NCBI GenBank assembly: GCA_963715655.1
Contig: OY970262.1
Location: 1,178,001 to 1,242,000, forward strand
Direction: 5' to 3'
DNA from: JANQPD01 sp963715655
Lineage (GTDB): Bacteria > Bacteroidota > Bacteroidia > Flavobacteriales > Schleiferiaceae
Length of the DNA: 64,000 nucleotides
The notes under the pieces were generated by a model, which did no database searches, was not told the DNA's origin, and was given only the letters and a program-made list of their open reading frames with translations. Numbering within the stretch: the first letter of the stretch is position 1; each line of letters begins with the position of its first letter. The translations under genes and the position numbers were made by a program. This document shows positions 18,049-26,127 of the stretch, piece after piece.

Positions 18049-19680
18049 TTACTCTACAGTCAATTTTTGCACACCAACTTTTCCATCGGTAGAGGTTATG
18101 TTTAGCAAATAAATTCCGCTAGAAAGCCCATTCAAATCAAGTTTTGCAGAAAATCCGTAAAGCGTTTTTTCCATCACTTTTTTCCCGCTAAAGGTAAACA
18201 GCGCTATGTTTATTAAGGTAGCTTTTGAGCTAATGTGTACCTCCGCCTTAGCGGGATTTGGATATACCTTAAAAGCCAAAGAAGCCGTTTCTTTACTACT
18301 TGCATAATTTATACAAGCGTTGGTGGTGCCCGTTTCTATATACCCTTGCGAAGTAAGTGTTTTTCCTGCAAAAGCGGCATAATCTGCAGCATAGCGCTCT
18401 GCTCTAAAAGCTCTATTATTATTTGCGTTGCTACCTTGTGCAATAATGCCTTGCCCGCTTACGGGGTTTACATATTCCCACACGGTATTGCCGTTGGTAT
18501 CTACCTCAAAAAATCGCCCAGAAGGGCCAGAGCAAATCAACGTATTTCCGTTTGCAAGGCGCTGCGCCCCCGAAATATTTTGCGCGTAAAAATCCGTTTG
18601 TGGAGTGGCTGAGTACTTCCATTGAAAACTTGTAGGACCAAAACCAGTGGAAGCATTATTGGAGTAGCTGCCATCCGCTAAAAGCGAAGGTTGAAAAACG
18701 TTTACCGTAGAATAATTGGTGCCTGCTTGATTATTGAACACCATGATGCCGCCTTCGTGCACAAAGCCGCTATCAATCCAATAAGCGTTGTGTTGTGCAA
18801 ATAATTTTTGATCTGCAGCAGTGCCTGTTTGGTAGGCTTGTGGATTTCCCCAGCGGTAGATTAAATCTCCGCCTTTGCCGCTGTTTCCGCCTGTATGGCT
18901 AGCTGCTTCAGCCGTGGTGGTAGAATGGTCTATAAACCAAACTTCGCTAAAATTGTGGTTGCTTATTGCAATTTGATCTAACTTTTCGTTGTAATCTACC
19001 GAGTTAAAATGCAGCCAATCGCTGTCGGTAGCGCTGCCTGTTATGTAGTTTAAGTCAATGAGTTGAGGTGAGCTTGCCACATTTCCAAAATTATTGGCGT
19101 TGGCATTTTCATCTTGCACCAAATGATCCCAAGCTTTCCATTCCCATACAATATTGGCTGCCCCTGTAGTTAAATTAGGTTCTATTTCTATAATTTTTTC
19201 GGCCCACAGGCTGGTGCCTGCCGTAGTTCTACCAGCGGCAGTAGCTTGCGCTGATGTGTATGCATCCCATACAATGGCCAAAATATTTCCGTTTGGCAAA
19301 AATTCAATATCATGATGATGACATTCTGTTGTAGAAGACATGGCGTAGCTCCAAATAACTGCTCCGTTCCAATCAATCATTTCAATTATGCCACCCACTC
19401 CACCTGCGTTAAAAGTGGTATTTCCCATGTTTCCTGTACGTAACAAAGTTCCGTTTTCTAGTAAATAAACGGCTTGCCCAGGGCGATACGTGCTTGGCCA
19501 AGTGTGCACTTTTTCACCGCAATTATTTATTAAATAGGTGTTTGTAGAACCCAGCGGTGAAAAAAGTGTGTAGCCATCATACGCATCGGCACTATTGGTA
19601 AATAAGCCAACTGTTTGTTGAGCAAAAAGCGCGTTGAAACTAAAAAACACTACAATAAATAGGTGATGAAAACGGTGCAT
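18049..19680 (-). CDS. Arylsulfotransferase (ASST)-family protein with T9SS type A sorting domain
   Basis: A 543-residue secreted protein with a signal peptide (1-20, ends ALFAQ). The body follows the ASST beta-propeller pattern: DGYTLFSPLGSTNTYLIN, HTWPSTYRPG, YLLENGTLLRTGN, then ECHHHDIEFLPNGNILA and HFNSVDYNEKLDQIAIS. Related proteins transfer sulfate between phenolic compounds, but many Bacteroidota members are uncharacterised and may not be enzymes. The last ~75 residues are a type A sorting domain (LAFKVYPNPAKAEV). It leads the cluster with the MbnP-like and peroxidase genes, 3 bp before the former. Confidence 0.8.
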   Translation of the reverse strand: MHRFHHLFIVVFFSFNALFAQQTVGLFTNSADAYDGYTLFSPLGSTNTYLINNCGEKVHTWPSTYRPGQAVYLLENGTLLRTGNMGNTTFNAGGVGGIIEMIDWNGAVIWSYAMSSTTECHHHDIEFLPNGNILAIVWDAYTSAQATAAGRTTAGTSLWAEKIIEIEPNLTTGAANIVWEWKAWDHLVQDENANANNFGNVASSPQLIDLNYITGSATDSDWLHFNSVDYNEKLDQIAISNHNFSEVWFIDHSTTTAEAASHTGGNSGKGGDLIYRWGNPQAYQTGTAADQKLFAQHNAYWIDSGFVHEGGIMVFNNQAGTNYSTVNVFQPSLLADGSYSNNASTGFGPTSFQWKYSATPQTDFYAQNISGAQRLANGNTLICSGPSGRFFEVDTNGNTVWEYVNPVSGQGIIAQGSNANNNRAFRAERYAADYAAFAGKTLTSQGYIETGTTNACINYASSKETASLAFKVYPNPAKAEVHISSKATLINIALFTFSGKKVMEKTLYGFSAKLDLNGLSSGIYLLNITSTDGKVGVQKLTVE

Positions 19681-19818
19681 ACAAATGGAGTTAAATACGT
19701 GAAATTCTAAAAGATGTCTCGATAAAGCCTATCAACTACTACTTTCAGGCAGTTTGGACGATATACTATTAGAAAGGTTTAAAGCATTTCTAAACTTTAC
19801 TCCATTTCTCGTATTTCA

Positions 19819-21108
19819 CTAAAAGTGGTTCATGCTTTCTCCGTGCTGCGAATTGTCTAGCCCGCGTGTTTCCTGATCTTCTGTTACGCGCATTTCTAAT
19901 AATTTATCTACTATTAAGTATAGTAACCAGCTGCCACAAAAAGTGAAAATGGCCACTATTACCAAGGCTAAGAGGTGCATTACAAACGTTTCAGTTTGTC
20001 CGTAAACTAAACCTACTTCCTCTGTAAATACTGCCGTTAACACCATACCTACCATGCCACCCACGCCATGGCTAGGAAATACATCTAAAGTGTCGTCTAA
20101 CTCTTTGCGGTTTTTATAGGCAATGGCCCAATTGCTTACCAAAGTAGCAAAAAAGCCAATAAAAAAACTTTGGCCTACTGTTACAAAATCAGCCGCAGGT
20201 GTAATAGCCACCAAACCAACTACTGCACCAATACAGGCATCAACAGTACTCATTTTTCTTCCTCGAAAGCGTTCGTAAAACATCCAAGTTATCATCGCGG
20301 AAGCAGAGGCAAAATTGGTGTTTGCAAAGGCAATAACAGCATCTCCATTGGCGCCTAAAGCCGAACCAGAGTTGAACCCAAACCAACCAAACCAAAGTAA
20401 GCTTGTGCCCAAAATGATAAAGGGTACGTTAGAAGGTTCATGTGTTTGTTTTTTACGCTTGCCTAAAAAGAATGCTCCGGCTAAAGCCGCAAAACCAGCC
20501 GACATGTGCACCACGGTGCCACCAGCAAAATCTAAAACACCCCAATTGCGAAACAGTCCATCTGGGTGCCACGTCATGTGGGCAAGCGGTGCGTAAATAA
20601 AAAGCATAAAAAGAATCATATATAAAATGTAGCTTCTAAAGCGCACGCGTGCTGCAAACTACCCGTAATAAGCGCAGGCGTGATGATGGCAAATTTTAAT
20701 TGAAACAGTGCAAACAATAGAAATGGAATAGTTTCAGCAAAATCGGCATTAGGCGCAACACCAACATTTTTAAAAGCAAAATAGGTAAAGGGGGTTGCCA
20801 ATAATGCCGCCAATACTATCGCCAAAAGCAAGGCTAAACCCTACCAATACCCACACCATACTTATTACGCCAAGGGCAACAAAGCTTTGCATGATGGTAG
20901 AAATTACATTCTTTTTATTTACCATTCCACCATAAAAGAAACCCAAACCAGGCGTCATAAGTAATACTAAAGCACTGGTTACAAGCATTCAGGCGGTATC
21001 TCCACTGTCAATTTCACCACCTTCTAACATGCTGTGATAAGAGCTTCCGCTAAAAAGCACCAACAGCACTACTACGCATAAAACTATAAAATTTACTTTT
21101 TTGCCCAT
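19819..21108 (-). pseudogene. amt: Ammonium transporter, degraded (one nonsense, two frameshifts)
   Basis: The Amt family is clear: GGMVNKKNVISTIMQSF, the His of GGTVVHMSAGF, GWFGFNSGSALG and the second His in DVFPSHGVGGMVG. Translation from the ATG at 21108 stops at an in-frame TGA (20989-20991) where the family has Trp (DTA-W-MLV), a one-base TGG to TGA change. A second lesion is a run of five C (minus; 20790-20794) that needs four to read GNPFTYFAFKN. A third is three T (20656-20658) that needs four to read GSFAARVRFRSY. The remaining frame 19819-20646 is intact to the end. Probably non-functional, or damaged by sequence errors. Confidence 0.88.
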
Positions 21109-21269
21109 TGTTTTAAAATTTTTGCAAAAATGAACAAAAAGTAAAAGAGGTGTAATAAAATGGGGTAGTTCTATTTATTTTTAATTAATTAAATTATTTT
21201 ACCCTATTAAATAGGGGTTAATCTGATTTTTAAATAAAAAGAAACGGTCAAAATAATAGAGTTAAATTA

Positions 21270-21293
21270 GTGCCATTAAACGACTAATGGCAC
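21270..21293 (+). promoter_or_regulatory. Perfect inverted repeat spanning an AraC gene start codon
   Basis: GTGCCATTA (21270-21278), a 6-nt loop AACGAC, and TAATGGCAC (21285-21293): a 9-bp perfect stem. The ATG of the following gene (21287-21289) lies in the right arm. In RNA this would hide the start codon; as DNA it could be an autoregulatory operator. Confidence 0.6.
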
Positions 21294-22135
21294 ATAATAC
21301 ACTTACGCACAGCAATTTTTTTGAAAACGCAGATAGCCTTCAGCAAGAAATAAAAATTGTTGCACTTACCAAAGCAGGTAGTTATGATGTAAGCGAAATG
21401 CACCGCCATAATTATTTTGAGCTATTTTATTTTCATAAAGGGAGTGGCACACATACTATTGATTTTACTCAGCATAGTATTGAAAATAGTAGCATCCACT
21501 TACTGCCACCAGGTAGTTTGCATAGTGTAGATAGATCGGCCAAGAGCCAAGGTAAAGTGCTGCTTTTTACCAAGTCCTTTTTATATTCTTTGGTAGATTT
21601 TACGCCTGCTGCACACATTAATCTATGGAAATTAAACCCTGTTTTTGCGCTTAATAAAGCTGAAATTGATTTTGTAGAATTGTGTTTCAACCAAATGTTA
21701 GATGAACTAGCAGAAAGCAGACGAGATAAGTTGAAGGTGCTAGGCTCTTTAATGCAAATGCTGTTTATATTACTTATGCGCCAAGCACCAAAAGAAATAG
21801 GCGAGAGTAGTGGTGTGGTAGAGCGTTTTTTTGAAATGCTTGAGGAGAATTTTACCGCTTCAATCACCGCGGCAGCGTATGCCAAAGCTTTAAGCACCAA
21901 TATTAATAGCTTGAATAAGGCGTTGCGTTTGTCTAATAACACATCTGCGAAAGCGTGCATCATAGAACGCAAAATATTGGAGGCCAAACGTTTGCTAGTG
22001 CATAGCAATTGGAGTGTGAAAGAGACAGCCTACTATCTTGGCTATACCGATCCTAACTATTTTAGCAAAGTGTTTAAGAATGTATGTGGCCAAACAATTT
22101 CTAGATTTTTGACGCATAATGGAGCAAATGAATAA
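21287..22135 (+). CDS. AraC-family transcriptional regulator
   Basis: A 282-residue cytosolic regulator. The N-terminal cupin sensing domain has the HRHNYFELFYFHKGSGTH motif (about residues 39-56). The C-terminal double helix-turn-helix is about 185-282, with AYAKALSTNINSLNK (first HTH) and the family signature ETAYYLGYTDPNYFSKVFK (second HTH). The ligand is unknown. It stands divergent from the decayed ammonium transporter. The start codon is inside a perfect 9-bp inverted repeat, hinting at translational or autogenous control. Confidence 0.9.
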   Translation: MAHNTLTHSNFFENADSLQQEIKIVALTKAGSYDVSEMHRHNYFELFYFHKGSGTHTIDFTQHSIENSSIHLLPPGSLHSVDRSAKSQGKVLLFTKSFLYSLVDFTPAAHINLWKLNPVFALNKAEIDFVELCFNQMLDELAESRRDKLKVLGSLMQMLFILLMRQAPKEIGESSGVVERFFEMLEENFTASITAAAYAKALSTNINSLNKALRLSNNTSAKACIIERKILEAKRLLVHSNWSVKETAYYLGYTDPNYFSKVFKNVCGQTISRFLTHNGANE

Positions 22136-22218
22136 GTACAGCACTTAGATTAAAAGTTACCACTGGTTTTGTTTTAGTGCAGCTAAATTTGCGACTCTAA
22201 TCCCTATATATCGTTAAG

Positions 22219-23433
22219 ATGAAATCAATTTCACTTTTCTTATTGCTTATTTTTTCCCTTTTGGGAAATGCCCAATGGCAAAAAATAAATACACCACGCC
22301 TTTCTCAAATAATTTTAGAAACCTACTCGCCAGATACTTTTCACTTGGGTGGTTATAACGGCAATTTTTATCATTCTAACAATGGAGGTTCTAGCTATAC
22401 AAAGGATAGTATTGATTTGTACGGTGGATGGCTGCTAGACATGGAGTTTATAAATGCAAACGTAGGTTATGCTTGCGGGGGAACAGCTTTTGGAAACTAT
22501 ACGAGCCCAATACTTAAAACCTTAGACGGTGGAGTAACGTGGGACACGTTAATTACAAACAGACTAGGTTATGACCTGCATTGCTTAGATGTTTTGGATG
22601 CTCAAACGGTTTATGTAGGCGGTAGCGGAATTTTAGTGAAAACCACTGATGGTGGAGCAACTTTTACAGTAGATACATTGGGCTTGGGTAATATTTATGA
22701 TATTCATTTTTTTAATAACATGGTGGGTTTGGCTGTTTTTGATAAAAAAATACATAGAACTACCGATGGTGGAATTTCTTGGAATGTGGTTTTAAATGAT
22801 ACCTCTAGTAGAAGTGTTTGGCAAACCGGAAAAATGGAATTTCCTAACCAAAGCGGAACGTGCTATTATGTAAACAGCGTAGGTAATTTGTATACATCTA
22901 TAAACAATGGCCTAAGCTGGACATACATCACAAGAATAAGCAGTGATTTTTGGATAAGCGACATTAGTTTTCCTAGTAATATGGTGGGCTACGTTACCAC
23001 TTCAGACCCTTTGAATTTTCACAACAGTGGTAATATTTTAGGTACTCAAGATGGAGGTTTAACATGGACAAACCTAGCCCGTTCTGATACAGGAAGTTTT
23101 GCAGGTATAAGTATGGCTACGGAAACTGAAGGCTATGCTGTAACTTACAGCGGAGTATATAAAACCACAAACGGTGGTGGCTTACGTTTACCCGCTATAA
23201 AAATTCAGGAGGTAGCAATTTACCCAAACCCGGCAAAAAACTACTTAGCCCTAAACGTGGATATTAAAAATTTAGAGAGGCTTACCATATTGGATGCGCA
23301 AGGGAGATTGGTAAAGGCAGTAGAGATTGATGGAAAGAAAATTGATGTTTCAGGATTGTCACCGGGTATTTATTTCCTTAAACTTTCCTTTATAAATGGA
23401 AGTAACCAAGTACATAAAATTGTGGTGGAATAG
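22219..23433 (+). CDS. YCF48-like beta-propeller protein with T9SS type A sorting domain
   Basis: A 404-residue secreted protein with a signal peptide (1-18, ends LLGNA). The body is a set of sialidase/YCF48-type propeller repeats marked by the turn motif T-x-DGG-x-TW: KTLDGGVTWDTL, VKTTDGGATF, HRTTDGGISWNVV, GTQDGGLTWTNL, YKTTNGGG. The last ~75 residues are a type A sorting domain (VAIYPNPAKNYLAL). Probably a surface or released binding protein; ligand unknown. It follows the AraC gene by 83 bp on the same strand. Confidence 0.87.
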   Translation: MKSISLFLLLIFSLLGNAQWQKINTPRLSQIILETYSPDTFHLGGYNGNFYHSNNGGSSYTKDSIDLYGGWLLDMEFINANVGYACGGTAFGNYTSPILKTLDGGVTWDTLITNRLGYDLHCLDVLDAQTVYVGGSGILVKTTDGGATFTVDTLGLGNIYDIHFFNNMVGLAVFDKKIHRTTDGGISWNVVLNDTSSRSVWQTGKMEFPNQSGTCYYVNSVGNLYTSINNGLSWTYITRISSDFWISDISFPSNMVGYVTTSDPLNFHNSGNILGTQDGGLTWTNLARSDTGSFAGISMATETEGYAVTYSGVYKTTNGGGLRLPAIKIQEVAIYPNPAKNYLALNVDIKNLERLTILDAQGRLVKAVEIDGKKIDVSGLSPGIYFLKLSFINGSNQVHKIVVE

Positions 23434-23485
23434 TGAATAAAAGCCGCTTAATTAAAGCAGCTTCTTTTACAAGTATATTGAAAAA

Positions 23486-23577
23486 TTACATTTGATTCAA
23501 AACCTCTTCAGCGGCCTTCAAAGTTTCTTCAATGTCGGCATCGCTCAAGGCATTGCTCAAAAACCAAGTTTAATAGC
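23486..23577 (-). pseudogene. Displaced second copy of the hemL 3' end
   Basis: Read on the minus strand this stretch encodes WFLSNALSDADIEETLKAAE then EVLNQM and a stop. It matches the HemL C-terminus at 24360-24450 (WFLSNALSYADIEETLKAAE, then EVLMGVLK). I count about 12 mismatches in 74 aligned bases, mostly silent. The frame is closed upstream by a TAA two codons before the Trp. It lies on the far side of a toxin-antitoxin pair from the intact hemL, in the same orientation. Confidence 0.8.
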
Positions 23578-23597
23578 CCCAAGGTTATGGTTTACTT

Positions 23598-24071
23598 TTA
23601 TTCTTTTACCAAATTAAGGATATGAGTCACCAACTTTTGACTTAGTCTAAAACCAATATCTTCCAAATCAGCAAGTACAGGTCTTATTGTCGATAATAAC
23701 TCTTTTTGCTTGGCCAGAATTAATATACCTATCAATCCAGTTATTTTAAGATCATATTCTTTGGCAATTTCTCTTCCCAAGTATTCATCAATAATTAACA
23801 GTGCATTGTTCATCTCTACTGCCAAGGCAATCGACTCCGACTCTCCCAAATCTAGTGTAACAAGTAGTTTGTTTACAAAATTTTTATCCTGTGGCGTGCG
23901 TACTTCAATCCAATTAAACTTTTCGATTAATACTTTCTGAAGCTTAATTTGATAAAGTTCTTGCCGAACTGCTGGAGTAATAATAATTTTTCCAAAAAGC
24001 TGTTTTAGCAACTCAATTTTTCCAATTTGGATAAGGTTAGAAACAGCGGAAGTATCGCTGACAATGGTCAT
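23598..24071 (-). CDS. PIN-like toxin, DUF3368 family
   Basis: A 157-residue PIN-fold protein: VSDTSAVSNLIQIGKI at the N-terminus (catalytic D6), LDLGESESIALAVE (about 80-93) and LLIIDEYLGREIAKE (about 99-113) supply the acidic cluster of a metal-dependent RNase. DUF3368 proteins are typical partners of UPF0175 antitoxins, and the upstream UPF0175 gene overlaps by 4 bp, so this is a type II toxin-antitoxin pair. The pair sits between hemL and a displaced copy of the hemL 3' end, which suggests it arrived with an alternative hemL tail. Confidence 0.85.
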   Translation of the reverse strand: MTIVSDTSAVSNLIQIGKIELLKQLFGKIIITPAVRQELYQIKLQKVLIEKFNWIEVRTPQDKNFVNKLLVTLDLGESESIALAVEMNNALLIIDEYLGREIAKEYDLKITGLIGILILAKQKELLSTIRPVLADLEDIGFRLSQKLVTHILNLVKE

Positions 24072-24313
24072 TTTTTAAAGTTAAACCCCAACGTTTTTAA
24101 ATCGTGGTTGAGTTCAACTTCATCAAGTGGCATTTCAATATTTCTAGCGGCTAATTCTTTTTGAAAATCAAGCTGATTTAAACCGGCAAGTGCCTTGGCT
24201 CTGCCCATGCTAAGCTTGCGTTTATCAAAAAGATAACAACTTAAATCAATTAACAATTCTTTTGAAGAGAGTTGTGCTTTTGCTAAAATTTCATCTGAGA
24301 TTACCAGTGCCAT
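24068..24313 (-). CDS. UPF0175 family antitoxin
   Basis: An 81-residue protein matching UPF0175: the N-terminal ALVISDEIL, a helical segment SSKELLIDLSCYLFDKRKLS, then the DNA-binding-like GRAKALAGLNQLDFQKELAARN. It is expected to bind its promoter and neutralise the DUF3368 PIN toxin encoded immediately downstream (4-bp overlap). Length is normal. The 46 bp between it and hemL are too short for a strong separate promoter, so it may depend on hemL transcription or on a site inside the hemL end. Confidence 0.85.
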   Translation of the reverse strand: MALVISDEILAKAQLSSKELLIDLSCYLFDKRKLSMGRAKALAGLNQLDFQKELAARNIEMPLDEVELNHDLKTLGFNFKK

Positions 24314-24359
24314 ATTTCACTAAATTAATTTTAAAGATATGCATTTCAGTGCAGATTTA

Positions 24360-25652
24360 CTATTTAAGCACCCCCATCAAAACCTCCTCAGCAGCTTTCA
24401 ACGTCTCTTCAATATCCGCATAACTCAAAGCATTGCTTAAAAACCAACTTTCATAAGCGGATGGTGGTAAATACACGCCTCTATCTAACATTCCGTGGAA
24501 AAATTGTTTGAAATAATCGTTGGCTCCAGTGCCGGCTGAATCAAAATCACGCACGGTTTCATTAGTAAAATGCAAGCTAATCATACTGCCTTTACGATTA
24601 ATAGTCCAAGGCAATTCAGTTTTTTCTAAAATCTTAACCAAACCTTTGTGTATGGTTTCGCATTTATCGGCAAGCTCTGTGTAGTACTGTGGGTTGTCTT
24701 TCAGTTCTTGTAGCAGGGTTAAGCCGGCAGTCATAGCAATGGGGTTACCACTTAAGGTACCCGCTTGATAAACAGGGCCATTGGGCGCCACGTATTCCAT
24801 TATTTCTGCTTTGCCGGCATAGGCACCCACAGGCAAGCCAGCGCCAATTACTTTTCCGTAGGTAATTAAATCGGCTTCAAGACCAAGGGTAGCTTGTGCG
24901 CCACCAAAGCCCAAACGGAAACCAGTCATTACTTCATCAAATACCAAAATGATGTTTTCTTGCGTGCAAATTTCTCTTATGCCTTCTAAAAACCCTGGTT
25001 CTGGCAAAATGCAACCCATGTTTCCAGGAATAGGCTCAATAATTAAAGCCGCTATTTCACCTTTGTTTTCTTTCACTAAAAGCTTTACACTTTCTAAATC
25101 GTTGTACTCGGCAAGCAAAGTATCTTTAGCTGTGCCTTTGGTTACACCAGGGCTGCTAGGGTGACCAAGCGTAACGGCTCCGCTACCCGCTTTTATTAAA
25201 AAAGAATCGCCATGCCCGTGGTAGCAGCCTGCAAATTTTATAAACTTATCTTTTCCTGTAAACCCTCGCGCTAAGCGAATGGCGCTCATAGTGGCTTCTG
25301 TGCCGCTGTTTACCATGCGCACACGTTCTACATTTGGTATGCTTTCGCAGATGAGTTTGGCCAATTGTATTTCCAATTCGGTAGGTGCACCAAAAGAAGT
25401 TGAATTTTCAATAGCCGCTTGCACCGCCTTATTTACAGGTTCGTGTGCGTGGCCTAAAATCATGGGCCCCCAAGAAGCGATGTAATCAATGTAGCGGTTG
25501 CCGTCTTCATCGTACATATAGGCGCCTTTGGCATTTTTTATGAAAATCGGGTCGCCCCCTACACTTTTAAATGCCCTTACGGGAGAGTTTACGCCACCCG
25601 GTATGTATTTAGAGGCTTCTGCGAAAAGTGATTTACTGTTTGTGTTTTTCAT
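24360..25652 (-). CDS. hemL: Glutamate-1-semialdehyde 2,1-aminomutase
   Basis: Converts glutamate-1-semialdehyde to 5-aminolevulinate, the second step of the C5 heme pathway, with PLP. 430 residues, a normal length. Signature GGVNSPVRAF at 19-28; cofactor site GTEATMSAIRLARG at 117-130; FDEVMTGFR at 238-246; Schiff-base Lys267 in ITYGKVIGAGLP. The C-terminus (VLMGVLK) differs from a displaced copy of the same 3' end at 23486-23577. Upstream sits the GxxExxY element that separates it from hemB. Confidence 0.97.
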   Translation of the reverse strand: MKNTNSKSLFAEASKYIPGGVNSPVRAFKSVGGDPIFIKNAKGAYMYDEDGNRYIDYIASWGPMILGHAHEPVNKAVQAAIENSTSFGAPTELEIQLAKLICESIPNVERVRMVNSGTEATMSAIRLARGFTGKDKFIKFAGCYHGHGDSFLIKAGSGAVTLGHPSSPGVTKGTAKDTLLAEYNDLESVKLLVKENKGEIAALIIEPIPGNMGCILPEPGFLEGIREICTQENIILVFDEVMTGFRLGFGGAQATLGLEADLITYGKVIGAGLPVGAYAGKAEIMEYVAPNGPVYQAGTLSGNPIAMTAGLTLLQELKDNPQYYTELADKCETIHKGLVKILEKTELPWTINRKGSMISLHFTNETVRDFDSAGTGANDYFKQFFHGMLDRGVYLPPSAYESWFLSNALSYADIEETLKAAEEVLMGVLK

Positions 25653-25658
25653 TTTATA

Positions 25659-25700
25659 TTAACCGCGGAGGCGCAAAGAGCGCAGAGTTTCGCGGAGTTT
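25659..25700 (+). repeat. Left inverted repeat of the GxxExxY element
   Basis: Reads TTAACCGCGGAGGCG, then an AAGAG-CGCAGAG-TTTCGCGGAG block. Its inverted partner is at 26084-26127, with roughly three quarters of positions shared (TTAACCGC, CGCAGAGT). The pair brackets one gene, as in a small transposable unit. Confidence 0.6.
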
Positions 25701-26084
25701 TTAATAATTATTAACTAATCTTTTTATTCCTTTTGTAAGTTGTGTTACGTTGAAGTTTATCAATAAACCAAGTCTTTTATCGCTAAGTTTTAAATAGGTT
25801 AAAAGTTGTGCTTCATGTATAGGTATAATGTTTTCAACTGCTTTTAATTCCACAATAACTTCGTTTTCAACTAAAAAATCAAGCACAAAATTTTTATTAA
25901 GTCTTTGATTTAAGTAGTGAATAGGAACCACGGCTTGTGAATAAAACATTAGGTTTCTTTTTTTAAACTCTAAACTTAAACAATGTTGATAAACTGATTC
26001 CAATAATCCTGGACCAAGATTTTTATGCACATCGATAGCTGCTCCAATTATTTCTTGCGTTATACTGTTTAGATCTTTTTTCAT
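25701..26084 (-). CDS. GxxExxY family protein (PD-(D/E)XK-like)
   Basis: A 127-residue protein with the family motif GPGLLESVY (about residues 23-31) and the VLDFLVENEVIVELKAVE segment (about 67-84), whose D...ExK spacing resembles a PD-(D/E)XK nuclease core. The family is widespread in Bacteroidota genomes, often with rRNA- or tRNA-like flanking repeats, and its function is not established. Here it lies between hemL and hemB, bounded by imperfect inverted repeats, and so looks like the cargo of a small mobile unit. Same strand as the heme genes. Confidence 0.87.
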   Translation of the reverse strand: MKKDLNSITQEIIGAAIDVHKNLGPGLLESVYQHCLSLEFKKRNLMFYSQAVVPIHYLNQRLNKNFVLDFLVENEVIVELKAVENIIPIHEAQLLTYLKLSDKRLGLLINFNVTQLTKGIKRLVNNY

Positions 26085-26127
26085 TTCACTCTGCGTTACT
26101 CTGCGAGCTCCCCGTCTCTGCGGTTAA
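26084..26127 (-). repeat. Right inverted repeat, forming the hemB 3' end
   Basis: On the minus strand reads TTAACCGCAGAGACGGGGAG, then CTCGCAGAGTAACGCAGAG: the inverted partner of 25659-25700. The last ten HemB codons and its TAA stop fall inside it, so the element supplies the end of HemB. Confidence 0.6.

Noticed and set aside
20989..20991. TGA read as Trp (altered genetic code or selenocysteine)
   Set aside because: Other genes here use TGG for Trp normally and TGA occurs as a stop. The family residue is Trp, not Cys, and the gene has two more frameshifts.
21469..22008. 179-codon minus-strand frame inside the AraC gene
   Set aside because: Overlaps the conserved cupin and HTH coding sequence on the other strand and shows no domain of its own.
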